Source: Doris montereyensis
Lineage: Eukaryota; Mollusca; Gastropoda; Nudibranchia; Dorididae
Direction of reading: 5' to 3'
NCBI GenBank assembly: GCA_037039925.1
Contig: JAXRKP010000634.1
Coordinates: 135,001-199,000, forward strand
DNA length: 64,000 bases
Of the stretch, positions 37,680 to 48,444 are shown one piece after another. The notes beneath the pieces are model-generated. The model saw nothing but the letters and a program-made list of their open reading frames with translations. It did not search any database and had not been told where the DNA came from. Position 1 is the first letter of the stretch; every line of letters begins with the position of its first letter. The translations under genes were made by a program, and so were the position numbers.

Positions 37680-39400
37680 ATAAATATTTAATTTGAATTG
37701 ACCCCCTTCACGCTAAATAAAACAAAGTCTGCCAATTTCTGGCCTTTTTGGTGAAGTGCGACAGCAGTTTTGCGAACTCAGAATGACTGTTTCCAGGCTT
37801 TCACCCCTATCTCTTAGAGTCTCTGTGTCTGTTAACTTTGGGTTTCTTTTATAAGAAAAAAAATACAGTTATCCTTACTTTATGTACTTTTTAAGGTAAA
37901 ATAGACATACAGACTCAAAGAGTCAAAGCTAATAAAATATCTTAATATGTTTTTTTACGCCCTGATTCGAAAGAGAAACCTGTAAACACACACAAAAATT
38001 TGAGAGTTGCAGATCTTTGTTTGTTTAATTGGAATTTTCCCGTCCACCATTGTGGTGATCTCAGGGCTAATTAAGGGGAAACAGCAAGATGAAAAACAAA
38101 GGAAAGAAGTAGGACCTACCAGCAGCACCTGCAGCCTGCAGATGAGGATCTGGGCAGAAAGGCATATATGGATAGGACCAATACTGAATATATAATATAT
38201 ATATATATCTTTAAAAAAATGTTACAATAAAGTCTCTCTGTTAGAGGGTTTAAAGATCTCTCAGCCCTCAGGGATTGTGACGGATGTATGAAAGGTAAAT
38301 TGGTTATTATACAACATAGCATAGATTTAGATGCATGTGTGTATGCAAATTAAATTAACTTAGAATTACCGAGTTTCACGTTTAGAAATATGATCACTAT
38401 ATCAAACAAACTGAAATATGTCAATTTTTTCGACTTTCAATACCAGTCTGACATGTCACACGATGTCAGTGATATTTTAACTGGTGGTCAAGTGCTCCAA
38501 CAAAAGTCCATTGTCTTGAGTCTCTTTTATCATATTATTCATATCAGATTGACAGAAATATCAGAAACTTTTCTCATAATCCCAAAAATTGCTGCAACTG
38601 AAACTGCTGAAAGCTACCTCCCAAAGAAAGTGAAGATAATGACATATAAGATAATATGAAAGCCCCATAGGAACAAAGACGAGACAAGTACAAGGAATAG
38701 ACAGAAAAAAATCCTGGGCACCATGGGGATCGAACCCGCGACCTCTGCGTCGGCACCCATCGCCTCGAAAAGAAAGTGTGCTAACATCCCTTTGTCAATA
38801 CCCCCAGTTGTGATATTTTGTTTTAGAATTTTGTGTTTCAGTTGTTTGGTGTTTTTTGAGGTGTTTGATGAAATCCTAAGCCTAAGGTGATGGGGGTAGT
38901 TCAGGGTCAGGATGATAGTATATATTAAATCAATTATGGGAGTTCATTATTAGTAAGATCTATTATAGAATCTAGATCTGTAGCCTACCTATATGTAAAT
39001 GTTCATAAACATCAGATCTAGCTCTAGATCTAATTTAGCTGTAGTCTAGATCTAGAGTTCATATATATATATATATATATACGTAGGCAAATTTTAACTC
39101 TCACCCACTGAGTTACTCTCAATACTTTTGGCCAGCGCGCTAAGCGGCTCTAGATCTAGATTTAGAGAAGATCTAGAATATAAGCTGTGGATATATATAA
39201 TAGTGTTATTAAACCAGGGATACCTCTAATGCTAAAAATCAGCTCCTTGATTAACCGCTTGTTTCTTGTGCGATAGATCTAGTCAAGACCATTTTCCAGC
39301 ATTGTCAACTTTGTCATTCCCATTTTTACTTTCTCACGTTCACAGCTGCCGCGGATTCGACGATTCCATATTAACGAATACAGAAATGTTACATCGCATT
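37680..39400. other. CDC7-CSNK2B intergenic region, left part
   Basis: Contains one family C copy (38032-38140), a minus-strand tRNA-like SINE head scrap (about 38715-38765, atcgaacccgcgacctctgc) and clusters of agatctaga. No coding exon was recognised. The CDC7 promoter and any 5' exon should be in or left of this stretch. Confidence 0.4.
38032..38140 (+). repeat. Family C dispersed repeat
   Basis: cgtccaccattgtggtgatc to ggacctaccagcagcacctg. It is the last copy in this orientation before the head-to-head gap. Confidence 0.8.
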
Positions 39401-39420
39401 ACCGCATCGAATACAATGGT

Positions 39421-39527
39421 GAAAAACGACAGTAAGTGACAACTCCACTAATAAACATAGAATAAATACGTAGTTTACGTCTTTGTTCTGTCTCTATTGG
39501 TGGAGTTGTCACTTACTGTCGTTTTTC
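39421..39527. mobile_element. Short perfect-armed hairpin (MITE-like)
   Basis: Arms gaaaaacgacagtaagtgac with aactccac following (39421-39453) and the complement (39495-39527), about 31 of 33 bp paired, with a 41-bp loop. A single half-arm-like sequence occurs at about 11670. Confidence 0.75.
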
Positions 39528-39529
39528 CC

Positions 39530-40347
39530 CTTTGGCTTCACTCCACTGTAGTTCCTTCGTATTATGCGTAGAATACAATGTACCGTTTCTGTGATTAATC
39601 TGAGACTTTGCATGAAGTAACGGTACACTTCAAAGGGGGATATGAAAAGATATGGTCTTATACACAAAATCCACAGCACATGTAACTATAGGCTACGTCA
39701 AACTACAATACATGAAAGAAAATGTCGAAAACATCCTGGACCATGTCTCCTTGACAGCCATTTACACAAAAACTAAATTATTATTATCGTACATGTTAGC
39801 GTATGCTTGTGCAGGTTTACTGAAGCCCTTACCAGAAGTACAAGATGCTTGCCAAAAAAGTTAATCCTTTTCTTATTGCTTTTCTTTCTTTCTTTCTTTC
39901 TTTCTTCTTCTTGTTTCTTTCTGCTCTCTTGTTTTGTTCTTTATTTATGTATTTATTTATTTATCTATCTATGCGGGCCAAAAAGAGGGCTTCAAAGTTC
40001 TCAGTGCTTTCAAAATTTAGAAACTATTCGGTAAACAGTACGGTAGCAAAGTGCTTTTTTCCGATTACCAAGAAAGTCAAGATCTTGTACACACATTACA
40101 CATTATTAGTATTCAAAGCAAGACTAAATACATGTAGGCCTTCGTACTTCAGGGACCATAGTTGTTTACTTTTCAAACATTTATTTCGTGTTGTGTTGTT
40201 TTATGTGAAGTGGAAAGTGAAAGTAGGATGGGTGAGTCTGTTCTGTTTGAGTATTTTTCTCTCGATTTCTCACCTGAAATTGTTGTAAGCAAGACAAAAA
40301 AACTGGACCAAATTGACATGAAATTCAATTTCCTTGTGCGCGTGCGC

Positions 40348-40391
<44 letters not shown>

Positions 40392-40870
40392 ATGAAAGAG
40401 TGTGGGTTTGGGTTGTTTTTCTTTGTACAAATTGTTGGGATGGGTATTGTTTTGTTATATTGTTTGGCATGGAGGTTGTTTGTTGTTTCCTTGTTTTGTT
40501 TTGGAGGTTGATTTTCGTGTGGGGGTTGTTGTTTTTTTTTATAATAAAGTTACATATTTATTATTTTTGTGATGCTTGTTTGTTGGGAGGGGAAAGGATG
40601 TTTTCCTCGATGAAATCAAAATATTAGTGCTAATTATTTCTTTCTCGGAAAACAACTGGCACTAAAGCAGATATAGAAATAAGACATCATACCATAAAAC
40701 AAAAACAAACAAACAAATAAACATAGCAATACAATACATTATCAAGAAAACGAAAAGAAATTCATCACTAGCTAAGCTGGTCACACTGACTTTAAAAACA
40801 CCTTTCCGTGGTGAAACTATGCATGAATGAGTCTAGATTTTTTTGGTTTAATCTGTATACCAACTCCTCG
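39530..40870. other. Intergenic, no gene seen
   Basis: Holds tttc and ttta simple repeats (39880-39970) and a (GT)n tract at 40351-40391. Open frames here are short and low complexity. Confidence 0.4.
40351..40391. repeat. (GT)n microsatellite
   Basis: About 40 bp of perfect GT. Confidence 0.95.
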
Positions 40871-40885
40871 TCCATGATGTCTTAA

Positions 40886-40988
<103 letters not shown>

Positions 40989-41334
40989 ATAATATATCTA
41001 GCCTATTGTGCTTGTAAATGGAACTGTAAAAGATTTTAAAAGAGCCCAGTAACCTAGTGTTATACTATGATCACACTCCTAATACATGTACTTCTCAGCA
41101 CTGTGGTGCTCTCACCGTTGTAGCCAGACTAACTTTCAAATATGTGCAGGGTAGACCTATCATTTAATGGTTGTTGTTGTTCAGATAACGGAGAAAAATT
41201 AAAACAAACTTCAGCCTTTTTGAAACAAATACTAATTATTGAAGCTTCTTCCTCCAACAAATGAAATGTGCGATCTACTGATTTATTCATCACTGACTGT
41301 GATGGGTGAGAACTTCTGGTAGATCCCACATCTT

Positions 41335-41425
41335 TCCTATCATTCATCATATCTGTCTTTTATCTTTCATTTTTCTGTATCCTCTTGAATAACTCTGAGA
41401 TCATCACATATGGTGAATAGGGTCA
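41335..41425 (-). repeat. Family C partial, opposite orientation
   Basis: tatcctcttgaataactctgagatcatcacatatggtg is read as the reverse of the family C start. It is the first copy of the other orientation. Confidence 0.6.
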
Positions 41426-41934
41426 ATGTCAATGAAACGAAAACTGTCCGTCTGTAGTGTATGTCTGTGTTTCTTCCCTCCCATTCCTCACCTCCATTTC
41501 AACCGCCCCGGCATTCCAGGAACTCTGGAAAGAAATCATCCATGTATAAGAGGATCGATACTAAACCTTGCTTGCGCCAACGTATTTGGCGGGTCCCCGC
41601 TGAATTATAATTTGGCGTTTTCGTTTCATCATAATTTTATTATTCGTTGATGAACATGTATTGTACAAAATATATTGATACACGTACATGTATTATCATT
41701 AATTCTATTCTATCTCTTCATTTCTTAGAGGTTTTAAAAAACGTATTTGTATGTAGATTCTATGTACATACATGGATATTATATTTATATCTATACGATA
41801 TTTTATATGTATAGAGAAGAGTTGGATAAGTAAAAAGATCAAGATGGATTTATAGTCCGCATTCCCGCACAGGGGCAGGCTTACCAACTGTAAATCATGT
41901 ATCACCCAGCAGGCCACTTCATATTAACACTCTG

Positions 41935-43060
41935 ACAAGCTTTCGATAAAGCAGACCACAATCTGTTGTGTCACAAACTTAAACATCGTGGAATAAATGA
42001 AAGAATCAACAGATGGATTGCAACCACTTGAAAAACCACACCCAATCAGTAGTCATTAAGAGTGAGTCATCTTGTTCCATCCCAGTGGAGTATGGTGTTT
42101 CACAAGGTTCAGCCCTTGGACCCACTTTATTCGTATTCTACATAAATGACCCGGCAGAAAAGCTCACATCGAAAATGCGACCCTTTGCTGACGACACAAT
42201 TGTCTATCTGGCAGTAAAGACACAAGCTGATGCTGCAACTTTGCAAAGCAACCTCGATAATCTGGCTGTATGGGAGCAGAAGAACTGCATAGAGTTCCAC
42301 CCTCGAAACTGAAAGTTATATCCATCTTCAGACTACATAACCCAATTGAATATAACTACACACTACACCGCCACACATTAGAGCATGTAATATGTGCCAA
42401 ATACCTAGGAGTCACCATACAATGAAATTTAAACTGAGATGAGCACATAACAAACATTGCAACAAAAGCCAACAGGCCTCGAAGGTTCCTGAATCTGAAG
42501 ATCAAGTCAGCAAACAGAAAGAAGAGACCATACACATGGTTAGTTCGACCACTTGTTGAATACGCCAGTAGACACTACTGTAGACACTACAGTTGGAATC
42601 CCCATACGAAATTCCTGATAGACCAGATAGAAATGGTACAAAGGAACGGTGTTCGTTTTACAACATGAAAGCACTGTGACACCTCAAGTGTAAGCAACAT
42701 GTTGAGGGACTAAAATGACAATTACTTCAATCGAAGAGAAAAACTGACTCGGCTTGCGATGATGTATAAGATCAAAAGCGATCCGGTGGCCATTTCAAAC
42801 CCTGACCTCAAAAACCCTAAAATATCATCAAGAACAACCCACTTTAACAGTTTCATCCTACTCTGTGGCAGCTAGCGCCAACACATAGGGAACATTTTCA
42901 TTCTACTAAAGAACTATAATAGACTGAAACGCCTGGCCAAATGAAACTGCATCCGCATCCACTTTAGGCTCCTTCATACACCTACTATCTCAGTCTCCAT
43001 CAACAATATAAATTATCTCCTCAGCTATCGTCTATTCCTTGCCAACATTGGTCATAACAA
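41935..43060 (+). pseudogene. LINE reverse-transcriptase relic (Jockey/CR1 type)
   Basis: Plus strand: KAFDKADHNLLCHKLKHRGI with NERINRWI (about 41945-42030), VEYGVSQGSALGPTLFVFYI then FADDTIVYLAVKTQADAATL (42090-42240), LQSNLDNLAVW. Broken continuation to about 43060 with WNPHTKFLIDQIEMVQRN-like text. These are RT motifs including the catalytic F-A-D-D. Frame breaks and stops show it is dead. It belongs to a different LINE clade from the RTE-like copies. Confidence 0.85.
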
Positions 43061-43249
43061 CATGTCAAAATCTTCAAATGTGAAGGAGGACATTTAAATG
43101 GCAGAATTAGAATCAGAAAACAAACAAGAGCTATCTCTACCTATAGCTTGGTACTCATTTCCACCTGATCCAAGTGAGGGAAGTAGAGAAAGTTACATTT
43201 CCTAAGAGAACAACTTTGTGGGGGGGGTGGTCACACCTGTGCCAGTCGT

Positions 43250-43925
43250 GAGACTTGAACCAGTGTCGTCGTGATTACAAGTTCACAACACTACGGTTCA
43301 GCTACAACGCCTTGAACCAGTGCCGTCGTGATTACAAGTTCACAACACTACGGTTCAGCTACAACGCCTTGAATCAGTGTCGTCGTGATTACAAGTTCAC
43401 AACACTACGGTTCAGCTACAACGCCTTGAACCAGTGCCGTCGTGATTGCAAGTTCACAACACTACGGTTCAGCTACAACGCCTTGAACCAGTGTCGTCGT
43501 GATTACAAGTTCACAACACTACGGTTCAGCTACAATGTCTTGAACCAGTGTCGTCGTGATTACAAGTTCACAACACTACGGTTCAGCTACAACGCCTTGA
43601 ACCAGTGCCGTCAGATTAACGTTCACAACACTGCGAATCAGCTGAGCAAAGAATTGAACCAGTGAATAAACAAAGATTAAACTCACAACAAACGGTTCAG
43701 CTACAAAGCCTTGAACCAGTGTAAAACAAAGAACGATTCACAACACTACGGTTCAGCTACCAAAGCAATGAACCAATGTCGTTTTACCACTCAAATCATT
43801 CGGTTCAGCTTAAATGTCTTGAACCCAGTGTTTCGTGATTTCCAGCTCACAACACTTTGATTTACTCTACAATGTTTGAACCAGTGTAAATTTGATTACC
43901 AGCTCATCAACAACTAAGTAGGCGG
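43250..43925. repeat. 57-bp tandem array with degenerate edge
   Basis: Six near-perfect units of gaaccagtgtcgtcgtgatt, acaagttcacaacactacgg, ttcagctacaacgcctt (43250-43615), then decaying units to about 43925. 57 bp is 19 codons, so the plus frame reads NQCRRDYKFTTLRFSYNAL repeatedly. The unit contains a tRNA-like B-box-style start (cgtgagacttgaaccagtg), suggesting a SINE origin. Confidence 0.92.
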
Positions 43926-44099
43926 TTCAGCTACAGCCTCAGATTAAATTTGAGATTGAGACCGCAATCACTGAGCTAAAGAATAAACAGTGAATAAACA
44001 AAGAAAAACTAAAAATAAACAAAAAATAAACAAAGAATAAACAAAGAACAGATCAAATTACATAACGTAATCTTACCAAAGCAAATTAATAAAATTATT

Positions 44100-45020
44100 T
44101 TACTTACTAAATCATTCAGCTCAATTTAAATCTGATTAACCCACATGTTTCGGCATTTCAGCTTAATTCAAATTTGATTTACCCACATCCACATTTCCGG
44201 CATTCAGCTCAATTTAAATTTGATTTACCCTCATCCACAACTAAGTAGGTGGTCTCGGCATTCAGCTCTATTTAAATTTGGTTTACCCTCATCCAAAACT
44301 AAGTAGGTGGCCTCGGCATTCAGCTCTAAATACATTTGATTTACCCACATCCACAACTAAGTAGATGATCTCGGCATTCAGCTCTAAATACATTTGATTT
44401 ACCCACATCCACAACTAAGTAGATGATCTCGGCATTCAGCTCTAAATACATTTGATTTACCCACATCCACAACTAAGTAGGTGGTCTCGGCATTCAGCTC
44501 AATTTGATTTACCCACATCCACAACTAAGTAGATGGTCTCGGCATTCAGCTCAATTTTGATTTACCCACATCCACAACTAAGTAGGTGGTCTCGGCATTC
44601 AGCTCAATTTAAATTTGATTTACCCACATCCACAACTAAGTAGGTGGTCTCGGCATTCAGCTCAATTTGATTTACCCACATCCACAACTAAGTAGGTGGT
44701 CTCGGCATTCAGCTCAATTTAAATTTGATTTACCCACATCCACAACTAAGTAGATGATCTCGGCATTCAGCTCTAAATACATTTGATTTACCCACATCCA
44801 CAACTAAGTAGATGATCTCGGCATTCAGCTCAATTTAAATTTGATTTACCCACATCCACAACTAAGTAGGTGGTCTCGGCATTCAGCTCAATTTAAATTT
44901 GATTTACCCACATCCACAACTAAGTAGGTGGTCTCGGCATTCAGCTCAATTTAAATTTGATTTACCCACATCCACAACTAAGTAGGCGGTCTCGACATTC
45001 AGCTCTATTTGATTTGATTT
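44100..45020. repeat. About 58-bp satellite derived from SINE B tail
   Basis: About fifteen units of atttgatttacccacatcca, caactaagtaggtggtctcg, gcattcagctcaatttaa. The first half is the exact reverse complement of the SINE B 3' end (gatctccttagttgtggatgtgggtaaatcaaat type). It abuts the LINE fragment at 45030. Confidence 0.9.
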
Positions 45021-45027
45021 ACCCACA

Positions 45028-45985
45028 TACCTCTTCAGTACAACTGAGGAGTGTTTCTTTATACATCTGCCACTTTTCTTCTATTGTGCTATCATTCAGA
45101 TCCATCTGTCTTTCATTGATAAATCTTTTTATCCTAGATTGATATACCTGTTTTACTAGGGGTTTATTTAGTTCCTCTATTTTGAGTTTAGTAGCTTTCT
45201 TCTCTTTCCTTTTCTGTTTGTTTTCCTCAGTCAGTAATCTCATTTTGGCAGTCACTAAGTGATGATCACTAAATATTTCTGCTCCTCTGTTTACTCTTGC
45301 CTCCAATGTATTGTAAAAAAGGGAGCTGCTAACTAGTAGTCTATCATTGACTTTTCAAACCTGTCTTCATTTACTCTTGTATATTTGTGGATATCTTTAT
45401 GAGGAAAAATGTGTTAGCTATTTTCATGTTATTATTCAGGCAAAACTCTATTAGTCTCTTTCCATTTGGAGGAGTTGTTGTCTCTCCTTCTTTACCTATT
45501 ACTTCTCCTGAGGTTTCTACATTGTTGCCTACTCTAGCGTTCCATGTTCCAACTATCACAGTCCGTATTCGTTTCCAAGTTCGTCTTCGAAAGATCAAGC
45601 CGGTTATATTACATTGATTTCTCTGAATCAGTTTGGATTTGGATAAGCAGGGGATTAGCCCACTGTACCTTAGGTAGATGGTGGGGTTGTCGCATTGAAG
45701 TCTCCTACCAGGACTTGTTATTTTCTGTCAGGGTTAACTCCTTTAGCCTTTCGCCTTTAGTCATTCAAGACCAGCCTGTAAGGAAGCAGGTTATTATTTT
45801 CTGTCAGGTGAACTCCCTAAGCCTTTGGTCGGTCAAGACCGGCCTGCAAGGCATCAGGTTGTTTTCTGCCAGGGTTAACTCCCTTAGCCTTTGGTTAGCC
45901 AAGACTCGCCTGCAAGGCATCAGGAGACTTGTAGAGGGCGGGATCATCTACTCCCCGTACAAGTACTTACCTGTCCACTGCCCGG
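45028..45985 (-). mobile_element. RTE-like LINE, 5' part only, internal deletion
   Basis: Second copy of the element at 155-3469. 45985-45715 is the 5' UTR with monomers, then the endonuclease start (RIRTVIVGTWNARVGNNVET around 45560) and the inter-domain region to CTEEVCG at 45030. Compared with copy 1, the sequence equivalent to 2628-3032 is deleted, and everything 3' of the equivalent of 2160 is absent and replaced by the satellite. Confidence 0.8.
45720..45935 (-). repeat. LINE 5'-UTR monomers, copy 2
   Basis: Three units of gttaactcccttagcctttgg with gacc(g/a)gcctgcaaggca, corresponding to 3200-3425. Confidence 0.75.
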
Positions 45986-46379
45986 CATGTCAATTACACA
46001 TATACATAAGTTAAATTGATAGGGACAAACGAGAACATTTTCACTCCAGTTTTTGAGTTTTAAATAACGTTGCTCACAAACAGGCAAACAAACAGACAAA
46101 CCAACGCCGGCAAAAACATTAACCTTCTTGGCGGAGACAATAAACATGTTTTAACGTGGTGTGATCATGACGTGACGTGTCTATTCGGTATTGGTTGGTG
46201 GAATTGTCATTTATCGTCGTTAGTAACTAATAGTAATAGATTGGATAGATGAAAATTATTACATGAGACAGCCTTTTCATTCTGGTTTCGTTTTTTGTTG
46301 ATTGAACCCATCAAGCTTTTTATGTAAAGACAAGATTCTATCTTTTTGACAGCCTACTCCCGCATGCGCAAAGCTTTAA

Positions 46380-46446
46380 AGACAACTCTATGTTATCATT
46401 TCCGCTGAAATCAGCCTGATTGTGATTCCTTATTCGTTCTCAAACG
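46380..46446 (+). other. CSNK2B: Probable non-coding exon 1 of CSNK2B
   Basis: The sequence up to caaacg|gtaagt (donor at 46447) has a strong consensus donor and no long frame. The next acceptor downstream on the strand that leads to coding sequence is at 48351. The 5' limit is unknown. Confidence 0.5.
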
Positions 46447-47304
46447 GTAAGTGATCCGCATTGATTGTAAAGAAAATCACTCTCTCTCTATATATATATG
46501 AAACTATAAGCTATATAATGAGGTTTCGGTTCAGTAGTAATCTTCCATTCTCTCAAAAAATCTTAACTGTCAAAAACACTAGACCTCGCTTTACCAAAAA
46601 ATTAGTTGCTGCCTCGAAGGTTTTCGGCTACGGCTACGGCCACAAACCTGCCAACGGGAAGTAAGTCAGTCACCCATGTCGAGGTCTGCAAGATCTAGCT
46701 CTGGATCTTAGGTCTATCAATGTATGTATCAGCCTTTCATTAGGTCCAGGTTATTGGTTGTTTACATAGATACGTGTTCATCTACAACCATTATTGATTT
46801 CCTGACTGTTAGTCTTGAGTTTTGTCTGGTCCCTTTGCACTTGGCTTTTACTCACCCATGATTAAGGATTGCTATGAATGAATGAGATGACAAAAGTATT
46901 CTCATATTATATTATCGAAAAAGGTTGTGAATGGTGAGGCTGGAATTGTTTTTTGAACACTGCGTCCACAAGAATCAAAGTGAGAAGAGAGAAAGAAACT
47001 GTTTTTGAGAGGTTGCTTTTTCACGATTGTATGAGACTATTCACTATTCAGTCATTTGAGTTTGAGTGAGCCAATCTCTGAATCTGACACAGTGAGAAAC
47101 TCAAGATAGCGGACCGTTCATGTCAACACGAGCATTTCAAATGTCAATGAAATTATATCGGACTGGAACTAACCATCGATTTGGAAGTGTGTGACTTTCA
47201 TTTGTGTATAATTGGCCATATTTCTTAATATGAAACTCAGTAGGCCTACAGTAGAGTTATCGTATAATTTGCATAATTGTATGTATAGGCCCTAATATAC
47301 GAGT

Positions 47305-47400
47305 GACTATTTTCACCGTGCGGTGAAAATATCATACCAGGCTATTATCACTGTACGGTGATAATAATTTGGTAGATATTTTCACCGTATGTATCAGCCA
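47305..47400. repeat. Palindrome cluster, left
   Basis: Copies of the perfect or near-perfect palindrome ttttcaccgt(g/a)cggtgaaaa and tatcactgtacggtgata at 47311 and 47345, and a half at 47380, separated by taccaggctat. Confidence 0.85.
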
Positions 47401-47439
47401 ATCAGAAGCCGGGAAAGAAACTGTGGCTAGAGGGACTTC

Positions 47440-47700
47440 ATTGTATCTTTTGAAATATTGGCCAAAAGTGCATTGCAATAGTCAAGATTTGAGAAGACAA
47501 GAGAATATACTAGGAGGATGGATACTTCTTTAGACAATAAGTGTTGTATTTTATAAAGTCTGTTCAAAATCATATACATTTTTCTGATGATGTTATTTAC
47601 TTGACTTCTAAAGGAAAGATCTGAATCAATGAACATACCTAAGTCTTTTACTTGTAACGTCTTTAAAAGGAATTTTACTATTCCCAAAGTTGATTGGCAT
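47440..47700 (-). pseudogene. LINE RT C-terminal relic (CSNK2B intron 1)
   Basis: Minus-strand LGMFIDSDLSFRSQVNNIIR, LNRLYKIQHLLSKEVSILLV, YSLVFSNLDYCNALLANIS is the post-RT region common to Jockey/CR1/Rex-type LINEs. It lies between the two palindrome clusters. Confidence 0.75.
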
Positions 47701-48002
47701 ACAATACAATATAATACATACGTATACGCATATATATCACACACACACATACACCTCTTCGTTTGCACTTCACAACTGTTAATCCCTCTCTACTTTTCTC
47801 ATGCTTCTGTTTCCTTTTCATTCTTCCATTATAATTCGTATAAAATATAAGAAGTAAATAATAACAGCATTTTAAAAGTAAAACACATAGAAAGGCAAAA
47901 TATCACCAACATGTAAAATTTAGGTATTATAAGTTATCTAAGGGTCTAAAACATCTAGGCAACATAATATAATAATGTGACAGTTCTGTGAAAACACCTT
48001 AC

Positions 48003-48110
48003 CAAACTTCACCTCACCGTACGGTGAAAATAGCCTACCCAACTATTATCACCGTACGGTGAAAATAGCCTACCAAACTATTATCACCGTACGGTGAAAA
48101 TAGCATCGTC
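48003..48110. repeat. Palindrome cluster, right
   Basis: Three units of ttatcaccgtacggtgaaaa followed by tagcctaccaaac (48010-48108). Same palindrome as the left cluster. Confidence 0.88.
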
Positions 48111-48374
48111 CATAAGATACTCATACACGTTACATAGTAACTCATTTACCTACAAAATCTGTCACCCCTGAAGGCTGTCATGCAGGTGGCATAAAGTTTA
48201 ATCAAATGTCTTGTGAAAAGATCATGGTACAAGAAATTACGAGAGACATATTATTATATATATATATATATACAATCACCTCTCACATGTATATCAGCGC
48301 GATTCATAATTCGTCAATTTGTTGATAATTTCTTGTTTGTTTTATTGACAGGAACTTTCCATACGCACATCAGT

Positions 48375-48444
48375 ATGAGTAGTTCAAGAAGTATCATGGA
48401 TATCTTGGTTCTGTGGACTGAGAGGCAATGAATTTTTCTGCGAG
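48375..48444 (+). CDS. CSNK2B: CSNK2B first coding exon, two-base frame break
   Basis: The exon runs 48352-48444 (acceptor attgacag, donor gag|gtaagt) with ATG at 48375. It starts MSSS, the autophosphorylated N terminus, but two bases are missing at about 48386-48390. The conserved [17 protein letters not shown] is therefore read in another frame. Coding length is 70, where 72 is required. Confidence 0.92.

Noticed and set aside
41129..41350. 73-codon minus ORF MMNDRKDVGSTRSS
   Set aside because: It overlaps a family C-like edge, and no family or splice context was recognised.
46509..46664. Short ORF ending FGYGYGHKPANGK in CSNK2B intron 1
   Set aside because: No splice connection, homologue or conserved pattern that I recognise.
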